Source: Burkholderia cepacia ATCC 25416 (GTDB taxonomy: Bacteria > Pseudomonadota > Gammaproteobacteria > Burkholderiales > Burkholderiaceae). From it: a stretch of DNA of 64,000 nt. The notes under the pieces were generated by a model. It worked only from the letters and a program-made list of their open reading frames with translations. It did no database searches and was not told where the DNA came from. The stretch spans positions 3,727,735 through 3,791,734 of the forward strand of contig NZ_CP012981.1 in the NCBI RefSeq assembly GCF_001411495.1, read 5' to 3'. Below, piece by piece: positions 1 through 7,692 of the stretch (the first letter of the stretch is position 1; each line of letters opens with the position of its first letter). A program made the translations under genes and the position numbers.

Positions 1-42
1 AGGCAGCACGGAATACGGCAAGCTGTCCCGCTTCAACATCAT
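1..42 (-). CDS. possible start of a truncated ORF at the window edge
   Basis: Reading leftwards from 42 there are two in-frame ATG codons (42 and 39) behind a GAGGGAG ribosome-binding sequence, then twelve more sense codons to the window edge (MMLKRDSLPYSVLP). It would be the next gene downstream of the TPR protein, after a short hairpin at 58-73. Fourteen codons are too few to identify a family. The call rests on the good Shine-Dalgarno sequence and an open frame only. Confidence 0.35.
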   Translation of the reverse strand, partial: MMLKRDSLPYSVLP

Positions 43-57
43 TACTCCCTCAATTCG

Positions 58-73
58 CCCGGACTCTTCCGGG
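58..73. terminator. short inverted repeat between TPR gene and window-edge ORF
   Basis: Arms CCCGGA (58-63) and TCCGGG (68-73) enclose a 4-nt loop. No clear U-run follows on the minus strand, so this may be a weak terminator or only an mRNA hairpin after the TPR gene. Confidence 0.3.
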
Positions 74-108
74 CCGGGTACCGCACACTTCACATCCGGA
101 GGCAGCCG

Positions 109-591
109 TTACAGACGCGCGCGAAGCTGCGCCACCCTTTCCTTGATCTTCGCGGACAGCGCATCGTCCGGGTCGTAAGTCAGGCACCGCTCGAGATCGG
201 CGATCGACGCGTTGATATCACCCAGCGTCTCGTATGCCCTGGCGCGATTGAAATAGACGAAAGGCTGGTCGGGATTGAGCTTCAGCGCCTTGTCGAAGTA
301 ATCGAGCGACTTCTGGTAGGCGCCGCCTTCGAGGTAAATCGTCGCGAGCGTGCAATACGCCGACGGATCCGTGTAGCCCAGCTCGATGGCCCGGTTCAGA
401 TCGTTCAGCGCGAGCGCTGTCTTCTTGATCATCGCGAAGGTCGTGCCGCGATCGGCATACGTCGCCGCGTCTTCCGGCGCCACCTTCAGGATGTCGCCGT
501 ACAGTCCGAGCGCATCCTCGATGCGCCCCTGCGACACGAATCCGCGTGCCCGCATGCGCATCGGTGAAAAATCGGGGTTCTTATCGGTCAT
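109..591 (-). CDS. tetratricopeptide repeat protein, last visible gene of the T6SS island
   Basis: A 160-residue protein made almost wholly of TPR helices. Repeats run from about residue 15 to 155, with the usual small/aromatic pattern (for example AYCTLATIYLEGG and FVYFNRARAYETLGD). There is no signal peptide or membrane segment, so it should be cytoplasmic. TPR proteins act as protein-protein scaffolds. It follows the 156-aa hypothetical at 656-1126 on the same strand with a gap of about 64 bp, so it is probably co-transcribed with the VgrG/PAAR cassette. It could be an accessory or adaptor protein, or (inference) an immunity-type protein. Nothing in the sequence names its partner. Confidence 0.8.
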   Translation of the reverse strand: MTDKNPDFSPMRMRARGFVSQGRIEDALGLYGDILKVAPEDAATYADRGTTFAMIKKTALALNDLNRAIELGYTDPSAYCTLATIYLEGGAYQKSLDYFDKALKLNPDQPFVYFNRARAYETLGDINASIADLERCLTYDPDDALSAKIKERVAQLRARL

Positions 592-655
592 TCAATTCAG
601 CTCCAAAAACTTCGCACGCGCATTATCCGCTTCGCTGTCCGGAAGCCGCCCCGGC

Positions 656-1126
656 TCAGCGAACCGCTTTCTCGATGAGCCCTTTCAGGTAGTTCTCGAG
701 CGCACCGAACCTGACAATCGATGCGTTTCGCCTGGTTGGATGAGGAGCCGCCGCAGCTTTCACGGCTTCCGGCAGATCGTCCCTCAACCACAACTCGGGA
801 ATCTGTAATCGGGCGTACGATTCACCGTCAATTTCCTCCAGAACCATGTGGCCGCGCCATGGATATTCGTTAAACACACCGGACACCTGATGCACGAAGA
901 GCAACGCCCGCTCCCCGATCTGGAGCGGTACGTTCCCCCACGTCGCAGGCCCGCTGTAAAACTCGAACTCCGTTCCGAGACGATCCGGCGTGATGCCCTT
1001 CCCGCAGGAATAGATCTGCTCGATTTTTGCGCGAAAAACGTGCGGACTCGGCGAATCGATGACGGACACGACCACCAGATCGTGCATACCAGCAGCGACA
1101 GAATAGAGGCTCTCTGACATGTTCAT
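656..1126 (-). CDS. hypothetical protein downstream of PAAR effector, candidate immunity protein
   Basis: 156 residues; no family recognised. It looks soluble and globular: no signal peptide, alternating beta-rich N-terminal half and a helical C-terminus (FGALENYLKGLIEKAVR). I chose ATG at 1126, six bases after the stop of the PAAR gene, with AGGGA about 11 nt upstream. A TTG at 1150 inside the upstream gene and an ATG at 1120 are alternatives. Its position immediately 3' of a T6SS effector is where the cognate immunity gene usually lies, so immunity is the leading inference. Lack of an export signal would suit a cytoplasmic target or lipid/protein-modifying toxin better than a periplasmic amidase. 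Confidence is high that it is a gene and low for the role. Confidence 0.65.
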   Translation of the reverse strand: MNMSESLYSVAAGMHDLVVVSVIDSPSPHVFRAKIEQIYSCGKGITPDRLGTEFEFYSGPATWGNVPLQIGERALLFVHQVSGVFNEYPWRGHMVLEEIDGESYARLQIPELWLRDDLPEAVKAAAAPHPTRRNASIVRFGALENYLKGLIEKAVR

Positions 1127-1131
1127 AAGAT

Positions 1132-2475
1132 TTAATTCCCTGGCATCCAAGGCGTACCCACTTTCTCGAGCTCCGGCATGTAGTTCTGCAATTTCCCTGT
1201 CCCTTCGGGAATGGGAATGCCGAGGCGACCTGGAAACGTCGCGCAGTTATAGTTGTTTTCCGGCCATTCGCCAGACTTGGGTGGCCATTGATACCGAATG
1301 TCATCCATCGGCCCGCGCGCAACCAGTTCCTCGTGCGCCGCCAGTATCGATTCGTACTGCTCCTGCGTGACCGGTATCTTTTGCTCGTACACGGTCTGTA
1401 GCGCTCCGCCACCGCCACGGGCAGCCATCGGATTTTTCGCGATCGCGATGAATGCATCTTGATCCGCGGTAATCATCCCGGGGTAGCTGCCCGATCCTTT
1501 CAGATTAGCAAACACTTCCGCCGCGCTCGCATCGCCCGTTGCAGGGCCAAAGCCCCATATCGTCTTGCCGCCGTCCAGCGAATACCCGACGTGGCCAGTG
1601 TACTGATACGGATGCATCCCGCCTTCGACATCGGACACCCGCCCGCCACCACGCACACCGAACAGTGAAATCGTCGGCTGCTCCGTCGCCCCTGCGGCAC
1701 CTTCGGCTGCTTCCAGCGCCGACAGTTCGCCAGCTGCAGAGCCCGCTCCCCTCGCCCCGCTGACGAGCCCGGCGCCCTTCGCCGCCCCGAACCCGCCCAG
1801 CAAGCTTCCTCCAAGCATCGACCACTTCTGCCCGTCCGAACCCTCGCCGAAAATCTTTCCGCCCAGCCAGCCGCCAACTTCGCCGCCGAGAAAGCCGCCG
1901 GCCGCGCCGAGAAACGCCAGCGCCGGCCCTGCAAGAACGGCCGCGGCAGCAATGCCCACCGCAGCCATCGTCCAGTTCACCCACGCCGGGATCTCGGGAT
2001 TGAACTCCCCGACTGCCGGGCCACCGATGAACACGTTCGGCGATCCGTCGTTGATCAACGCGCCGCACATCATCCGGTCTTCCTTGCGGCTCGCCGGCTG
2101 GCTGTTGATGAACACCGTCGACGAACCCTGCGCGACCACCTGCGGCGGACCCGCGTGGTCGCTGCACAGCCCGAGGCTCAAAATGGCCCGTATCGCCGGG
2201 CGACTGTTGATGAAGACGTTGGGCGAGCCCTTTATCAGGCTTCCGGTGACGTGCCGCGGCGCCCACGACATCGTGCCCAGCACTTCGCCCAGTCCGCCGC
2301 CAGCGGCAGCCCCTGCGGCGACCGCGGCAATCACCGTCAACGCCGCACCGCCGGTTGCGACCACCGCCACGGCGCCAATCACCGCGCCGGCAATCATCCC
2401 GGCGATCATCCACCCCTTGGACGCCGTATGCGCAATCGGATCGCCGAACCGCGCAGCAGCAAGCAATGTATCCAC
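1132..2475 (-). CDS. prePAAR/PAAR T6SS effector with permuted NlpC/P60-like (LRAT-like) C-terminal domain
   Basis: 447 residues with a GTG start at 2475 and GGGGAA just upstream. Residues 7-16 read AARFGDPIAH, matching the prePAAR motif AARxxDxxxH. A Gly/Ala-rich hydrophobic hairpin follows at about 20-70, then a PAAR domain at about 75-165 with repeated GSPNVFIN-type strands, then a second small hydrophobic stretch. The last 160 residues carry His295 in TGHVGYSLDGG and Cys411 in NYNCATF. This His-before-Cys order is characteristic of permuted NlpC/P60 (LRAT/YaeF/YiiX) papain-like folds, which act as acyltransferases, lipases or amidases. Family knowledge says such short single-TM PAAR effectors sit on the VgrG tip and need a DUF1795 chaperone, which is encoded 12 bp upstream. 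The catalytic assignment is inference from motif order. Confidence 0.8.
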   Translation of the reverse strand: MDTLLAAARFGDPIAHTASKGWMIAGMIAGAVIGAVAVVATGGAALTVIAAVAAGAAAGGGLGEVLGTMSWAPRHVTGSLIKGSPNVFINSRPAIRAILSLGLCSDHAGPPQVVAQGSSTVFINSQPASRKEDRMMCGALINDGSPNVFIGGPAVGEFNPEIPAWVNWTMAAVGIAAAAVLAGPALAFLGAAGGFLGGEVGGWLGGKIFGEGSDGQKWSMLGGSLLGGFGAAKGAGLVSGARGAGSAAGELSALEAAEGAAGATEQPTISLFGVRGGGRVSDVEGGMHPYQYTGHVGYSLDGGKTIWGFGPATGDASAAEVFANLKGSGSYPGMITADQDAFIAIAKNPMAARGGGGALQTVYEQKIPVTQEQYESILAAHEELVARGPMDDIRYQWPPKSGEWPENNYNCATFPGRLGIPIPEGTGKLQNYMPELEKVGTPWMPGN

Positions 2476-2487
2476 GCAGGTTCCCCG

Positions 2488-3303
2488 TCAGCCCGCGTTC
2501 GCAACCGCGGTCAGATAAGCCCGTACGGCCTCGACGTTCTGCATGCCGACCATGCCTTTCACCGCCGCCACGTCACCCAGCCGGTCACCGAGCGACGCGT
2601 GCTCGCGCGAATCCGTCGTCCATAGCGCGAATTGACGGCCATCCACGGCTCGCCACGCCGGTTGCCCGTGCGGCGCAGGCTGCAGCGCAAGCGGCTCGCC
2701 GCCAGGGCCGAAGAACGCGGTGTCTTCGAACATTTCCGTGACGTCGTGGCGGTACAGTTCGGCCATGCCGGTGAGCGCGTACAGCGTCGCACTCGGCTCG
2801 TGCAGCACGAACACGATGCCGGCCTCGTCCTGGCCGAGCACCCTCGGCGCGAAGGCCGCCCGCTCGGGCCGCGTCAACACGACACTCGCGAGCAGGCTCT
2901 TGTATTCCTTGCTCTTGTCCTCCGTGAACGACTTCGGACAGGTACCGATGAAACTGATCGCCATGCGCTCGCGCCCCGCTTTCGGCGACATCACGACCGT
3001 CTGGCGCTGATGCAGCGCCGAGCCTTCCGACACCCACTGGTAATCGATTTCGCGCGCGGTTTCGCCGTCGATTTCGCGGTTTTCCAGATGCTTCAATTCG
3101 AAACGCGGCAGTGACTTGCGCATCTCCGAAACCAATCGCGTCACGAACGTATCGACCGTGTCGTCCGGCTCCATCGGCGCGCGCGACACCACGAAGGTAA
3201 ATCCGCTGCTTCCTGCTTCGTCTACCGTGAACAGGTGGATCGTCTTGTCTTTGAAGTGCGCCGGCAACTGAATGACGGCATCGTTCATCTGATATTCGGA
3301 CAT
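2488..3303 (-). CDS. DUF1795 (Eag-type) effector chaperone with C-terminal extension
   Basis: 271 residues. Residues 1-150 match DUF1795 (DcrB/PsbP-like fold): MSEYQMNDAVIQLP start, the strand pattern FTFVVSRAPME, and a closing VVLTRPE strand. Eag chaperones of this family shield the N-terminal transmembrane segments of prePAAR effectors until they load on VgrG. The effector encoded 12 bp downstream has exactly such a segment. Typical Eag proteins are about 150 residues. This one adds about 120 residues (about 152-271) that start FAPRVLGQDEAGIVFVLHEPSAT and hold several Phe/Tyr-rich strands. I do not recognise that part. No signal peptide, so cytoplasmic. Good ATG start at 3303. Confidence 0.82.
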   Translation of the reverse strand: MSEYQMNDAVIQLPAHFKDKTIHLFTVDEAGSSGFTFVVSRAPMEPDDTVDTFVTRLVSEMRKSLPRFELKHLENREIDGETAREIDYQWVSEGSALHQRQTVVMSPKAGRERMAISFIGTCPKSFTEDKSKEYKSLLASVVLTRPERAAFAPRVLGQDEAGIVFVLHEPSATLYALTGMAELYRHDVTEMFEDTAFFGPGGEPLALQPAPHGQPAWRAVDGRQFALWTTDSREHASLGDRLGDVAAVKGMVGMQNVEAVRAYLTAVANAG

Positions 3304-3400
3304 GCTCTTCTCGGTTCGGCCCGCCCGTCGGGGCAGGCGCCGGATTGAAACTGTTCGCCCGCGGCACAGCCGCAGCCGGCGCAGCCGTCTGCGGCTTGCG

Positions 3401-4183
3401 TTACTGCACGCCAGCCGTGACCAAACGCTTGTGAATGGCTTCGATGCGACTCAGCTGCGGCGAGCCTTTCGGCGTCTGCTGCAGTTCGTCGCCGAGGACT
3501 TTCGAATAGGCGAGGCCGTTGTCGTTCTTCACCGACGGATCGGCACCATGCGCGAGCAGATAATCGACGACGTCCCACTGCCGCAGGCGCGTCGCTTCGT
3601 AGAGCGCGGTTTCCTTCATCGAGTCCCGCAGATTGACGTCGGCCTTGTGTTCGACCAGCACGCGCATTTGCGGCAACAGCGTGTCCTTGCAGGTTGCGAA
3701 CAGCAGCGGTGTATCGCCGTCGTACTTGAGATCCGGGCTCATGCCGCCGGCCAGCAACGCTTTCAGCAGGTTGGGCGTGTCTGCCCGCGCAGCCAGATAT
3801 GCCACGTTCGCACCGTTCTCGCCGAACGGCTGTTCGGGCTTCGCGCCGTCCCGAACCAGTTCGCTGATGATCTGGAAGTGCACGTTCGAGGTGTCCGTCT
3901 TCACCGGAATCGCCTCCTGCACCGCGAACGACAACAGGGTGGCCTTCTTGTTGCCCGGCGCAGCCAGATCGATATGCGTCGCAAGCGATTTGACCTGCTC
4001 GAGATTTCCGTCGCGAATGGCACGCGCCAGCTCGAGTTGCGATCCCGAGAAAAAGTCTTCGGGCGGGTAACGCTTGAAGTCTGCCATTTTTGTTTCCTGT
4101 GCATGAGTCGGCCACCAGAACGGCGACGACAAACCGATTACCGCGACAACCGCGCCCGCGGCAATGACCTTGCTGTATTTCAT
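3401..4183 (-). CDS. exported ankyrin-repeat protein, candidate immunity to VgrG lipase
   Basis: 260 residues from ATG at 4183. That ATG overlaps the VgrG stop codon (TGATG), so the two are translationally coupled; the TTG one codon earlier is less likely. Residues 1-29 form a signal peptide or anchor (MKYSKVIAAGAVVAVIG, predicted cleavage after THAQ). The rest has four to five ankyrin repeats, with consensus pieces such as KETALYEATRLRQWDVVDYLLAHGADPSVKND. Known T6SS lipase effectors act in the periplasm and are often paired with exported ankyrin or Sel1 immunity proteins made from the next gene. The coupling and export signal support that role here, but it is inference. Confidence 0.8.
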   Translation of the reverse strand: MKYSKVIAAGAVVAVIGLSSPFWWPTHAQETKMADFKRYPPEDFFSGSQLELARAIRDGNLEQVKSLATHIDLAAPGNKKATLLSFAVQEAIPVKTDTSNVHFQIISELVRDGAKPEQPFGENGANVAYLAARADTPNLLKALLAGGMSPDLKYDGDTPLLFATCKDTLLPQMRVLVEHKADVNLRDSMKETALYEATRLRQWDVVDYLLAHGADPSVKNDNGLAYSKVLGDELQQTPKGSPQLSRIEAIHKRLVTAGVQ

Positions 4184-7100
4184 CAATGTCCCTGAAGTTG
4201 ACTCAGCAACGACGCCTGCTGATCGGCAACGGTCGTTTCCAGTCCGCTCGTCACCTGCCCCATCATGTGGCGCTGAACGGTCGTCAAACTGGAGCCCGGA
4301 ATGGTGATCTGCTCACCGACGGCCTTGGGCATCAATTCCGACGTCACGTCGCTGATCGGGCCCAGCCTGCCTTCCTGCACCCCGGTCAGGATATCTCCAT
4401 CGACCCGATAGTTCGTGATGGCCGACGCCTGAGGTGCTGCACCGTACATCGGCAGCGTTTCGGAATTGAGGCCGGCCGCGTTGAACGTCGTCGCGCCCGC
4501 GCCGCTGGCCTGGGACGCCGCCGAAGCCAAGCCGCCGCCGAGCGAATGACCGGTGAGATCGAGGCCGCCTGCATTGCCGGAGCCGTAGATCTTCTTGCCG
4601 ATGGTCACCGCTCGATCGTAGTACGGAGAGTTGTCGCCCAATCCCTGATTAAGGTTGTTCGACCAGTCTTCCTTGACCGTGGGCTGCGTTCCCTTGAAGG
4701 CCAGAGCAGGCTTCATGCTGTCGCCGAACACCGCGGGATCGGGCACGTACGCCTGCGCACCGAAGTTGCTGCCGGGAATCTGCAAGTCCTGCGGCCTCAA
4801 GCCGAACTTCTTGAGAACTTCCGGATCGTTCGACACGTTCTTCCATCCCGGCGGCGCCGTACCCGGCGCATACACGGCTCCCGCGAGTTTGGCCAACTGC
4901 TGCGCCTTGACCGTCGCCTGAAGCTTGCGTGCCGCGGCCTGCACCTTCGGATCGGCCGAGGCGAGACCCGCCGCGATGATCGCCTGCTGATTGGCCCACT
5001 CGATCGCCATCGCCTGCTCGGGCGTCACGAACAACCCCTGGTTCAGGTGGATCACCGGGCCATCGAGGAAAATGCCGCTCTGATTAATCAGGATGCTCGA
5101 TGCGCCGTGGGACAGCTTGATGCTGTCCGGCTTGAGCGTCACGATACTCGCACCGACCCGATGCTCGATCTCGTCCGTCGCCTGATAGCTCTGCTTGCCC
5201 GGGCCGGCATCGCCCGCCAACGCCTGCACGCCGACGGTGTTGGCCGTCGTGAAGCGCGCCTTCGCGATCTTTTCCGACAGGCTGCCTTCCGCGACATGCT
5301 TGCTCTCGTCGCCTTTCAGCACCGACACGTTCCGAGCGCCGGACTCGACCGTGTGCGATTCGCTGTCCTTGACGATCGTCTTCATGTCCTTCTGCGCATG
5401 CAGAAAGACTTCCTGCGCGCCGTTCACATCCGAGAACCGCAGCTCGTTGAAGCCCTCGCCCTTGTGCGTCTGGCTGCGCATCCCCATCGTCTGGCCGCCG
5501 CTGCCGTGATACGGGTTGCCCGAATCGCCGTTGAACACACGGCCGACGACGATGGGGTTGTCCGGATCGCCCTGATTGAACGAGACGAGCACCTCCTGGC
5601 CGATCCGCGGGATCGCGGAGCCGCCCCAGCCCTTGCCCGCCCATGGTTGCGATACACGCACCCACATCGAATCGGAACCGTCGAGCTTGCCGCGCCGGTC
5701 CCACAGGAAATGCAGCTTGACCCGGCTGCCGTCGGTGTGAATTTCCTCGCCCTTCGGCCCGACCACGATCGCCGACTGGGTACCCTGCATGTGCGGCTTG
5801 GGCGTACGTCGCTCCGGTCGGAACGGGATGTCGATCGGCAGGCACGTAAACGTGTTGTGGTACGGCAGTTTCGAGGTCTGCTGGGTATAGTCGTTCGCCA
5901 CCTGGTGACGAACGCGAAGGATTACGAAGTCCTTGTTGTTGTAGGCGGACGTGCCGTGATTGACCAGCGTGAACCGCCCGCTCGTCGTCATCCCGTGCGC
6001 ATGACCGGCACCGTTGAAACGATGTGCGAGCGCTTCTTCCGCTTCCATCGCGTAGCACGCGTAGCGCTGCCCGTCGTCGCCGTGGTCATACAGCGAATGG
6101 AACTGATAACGCTCGGTCGTCTGGATGTTCGGGTGCTTCAGATTGACGGTCGGCACCTCGACATGCATCAGTTGCGACGACGGCTGGTTATAGTTGAAGT
6201 CGCGGTACGTGATCTTGCCGACGCGGAAACTAAACGCCTCGTCCCATCGATCGATGCCGTTCTGCTCGCTGGCGGCACTACTGGCTTCGTACGGAATGGT
6301 CTTCAGGTTCGGAATCGGCTGGAACACCGCGTTGGTGTCGCCGATCACGAGGATGTGCTTGTCCTGTTCGTAGCGGATCGTCCAGATCAGCCCTTCCTGC
6401 TCCATCAGGCGCGAGCAGAAACTGTAGTACGACTCGTCGTACATGACGATGTATTCGAGTTTCGGACGTTCGCCCTGCATCGTGAACTCGAAATCCGAAA
6501 AACCCATCTCGCGGAAAATGTCGCTCAGGATGTCCTGCGGCGTCTGGTTCTGGAAGATCCGGCAATCGGTGGAGCGCGTGAGAAACCAGAACCACGGAAC
6601 GACCGACATTTCGTAGCGGGTCACCGAACCCGATTTTCCGACGCGGCCGAACGACGCAACGTAACCGTCGAAATATCGTTTCGTCTCAATATCCGCAGCC
6701 GACGTCACGACGCGCGTCAGACTGAAATTGCGGCTCTGCGGCTCGAGCGTGATCTTGACCCGCTGCCCGACGATTTCCTGCGGTTCGATATTGTTGCGGT
6801 GGGAAAGCAGGTCGAGATGTGTTTCAGTCAGCTGATTGACGTGCTCGTCGATGACCGCCGCGCTGACCAGCAGCACGTCCGGGCCGAGCGGCGTTTCGAT
6901 CGTGATGAAGCGATTGTCCTGGGTCAGGCGCGGAAGCGCGCCCGTGAGGCTGTTGATGGCCTCGACGATCGATTCGGGAGCCTTGCCCATCAGCGACAAG
7001 CCAGTTTGCGCCAGTTGCACCGCGCTCGCGGCACCGCCCAGCAGCCCCGCGCCAGGCATACCCGTCAGCGCGCCCAGTTGGCCCGCCATGCCGGCAAGCG

Positions 7101-7185
7101 AACCCAGGTTGCTCAAACCGCCGGCCAAGGCTGCACCGCCCCCGCCCATCCCGTCAGGGTTTCCGTTTGCTGCGAAACTCATCAT
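4183..7185 (-). CDS. vgrG: VgrG spike protein with C-terminal class 3 lipase domain
   Basis: 1000 residues. Residues about 1-85 are an unusual Gly/Ala/Leu-rich leader. The gp27/gp5-like VgrG core spans about 90-570, with the typical SYYSFCSRLMEQEGLIW segment and the OB-fold motif VRVSQPWAGKGWG. A repeated beta-helix needle follows to about 720. The C-terminal 250 residues are an alpha/beta hydrolase: LTGHSLGGG puts the nucleophile at Ser881, Asp929 or Asp931 in RVDGDILT, and His973 in VQRHMMG, a full triad. AFKGTQPTVKEDWSNNLNQG matches Lipase_3/Mbeg1-like enzymes. The protein should sit at the T6SS tube tip and deliver a phospholipase into target cells. First gene of the minus-strand cassette; GAGG precedes the paired ATG start codons. 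Confidence 0.93.
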   Translation of the reverse strand: MMSFAANGNPDGMGGGGAALAGGLSNLGSLAGMAGQLGALTGMPGAGLLGGAASAVQLAQTGLSLMGKAPESIVEAINSLTGALPRLTQDNRFITIETPLGPDVLLVSAAVIDEHVNQLTETHLDLLSHRNNIEPQEIVGQRVKITLEPQSRNFSLTRVVTSAADIETKRYFDGYVASFGRVGKSGSVTRYEMSVVPWFWFLTRSTDCRIFQNQTPQDILSDIFREMGFSDFEFTMQGERPKLEYIVMYDESYYSFCSRLMEQEGLIWTIRYEQDKHILVIGDTNAVFQPIPNLKTIPYEASSAASEQNGIDRWDEAFSFRVGKITYRDFNYNQPSSQLMHVEVPTVNLKHPNIQTTERYQFHSLYDHGDDGQRYACYAMEAEEALAHRFNGAGHAHGMTTSGRFTLVNHGTSAYNNKDFVILRVRHQVANDYTQQTSKLPYHNTFTCLPIDIPFRPERRTPKPHMQGTQSAIVVGPKGEEIHTDGSRVKLHFLWDRRGKLDGSDSMWVRVSQPWAGKGWGGSAIPRIGQEVLVSFNQGDPDNPIVVGRVFNGDSGNPYHGSGGQTMGMRSQTHKGEGFNELRFSDVNGAQEVFLHAQKDMKTIVKDSESHTVESGARNVSVLKGDESKHVAEGSLSEKIAKARFTTANTVGVQALAGDAGPGKQSYQATDEIEHRVGASIVTLKPDSIKLSHGASSILINQSGIFLDGPVIHLNQGLFVTPEQAMAIEWANQQAIIAAGLASADPKVQAAARKLQATVKAQQLAKLAGAVYAPGTAPPGWKNVSNDPEVLKKFGLRPQDLQIPGSNFGAQAYVPDPAVFGDSMKPALAFKGTQPTVKEDWSNNLNQGLGDNSPYYDRAVTIGKKIYGSGNAGGLDLTGHSLGGGLASAASQASGAGATTFNAAGLNSETLPMYGAAPQASAITNYRVDGDILTGVQEGRLGPISDVTSELMPKAVGEQITIPGSSLTTVQRHMMGQVTSGLETTVADQQASLLSQLQGH

Positions 7186-7692
7186 TAACCTCGTTCTTTT
7201 TGTCGGGCGGACCCGCCGCGATCTGGACGCTATCGCACCAACAAGGCGCTCTCAGCCGCCTTGGTGGCGCCAAATATATCAAACCGTAGGGAAATTCATA
7301 ACCACTTGTCAGGATTTAATGTTCAGTGCAGAAAGCAGCCCGATCGATCAGCAGATCAATCCCTAATATCTATTGCCGATCGACGAGCGTGATCGCGCGT
7401 CGAAGCACACCGCACCGACGCGGCAGGCATTCAATACGTGGTGAAGTGGAGAACGGTGTCCGAGGTGAACGAAGCGTTGTCGCCGAAGAGTGAAACTGGA
7501 CGCGGCATCGTCGCCGAACACCATTCGCAGCGCTTCCGGCAGGCGCACGATCCGACAATCAAGTATCCATGGCCGGGCGCCCGTTGCGAACGCCGGGGTC
7601 GGGCCGCAGCCCTTGGCCCGCGACGGCCGCATCAGGCCGCTGGGAGCATCCGGGCGATTCCGGCCGGATGCGCAGGAATCGTCCCGCCGGCT
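7186..7692. other. non-coding stretch upstream of vgrG cassette
   Basis: About 500 bp without a supported gene. The part at 7260-7380 is clearly poorer in GC than its surroundings (AAATATATCAAACC, GGATTTAATG), as expected for the promoter of the leftward T6SS cassette. An 89-codon open frame on the minus strand at 7363-7632 has no recognisable protein character. No repeats or att-like sites were seen. Confidence 0.5.

Noticed and set aside
4186..7188. 1000-codon plus-strand open frame opposite vgrG
   Set aside because: Arg/His-rich shadow of a GC-rich gene; no ribosome-binding site or motif, while the minus strand carries full VgrG and lipase motifs.
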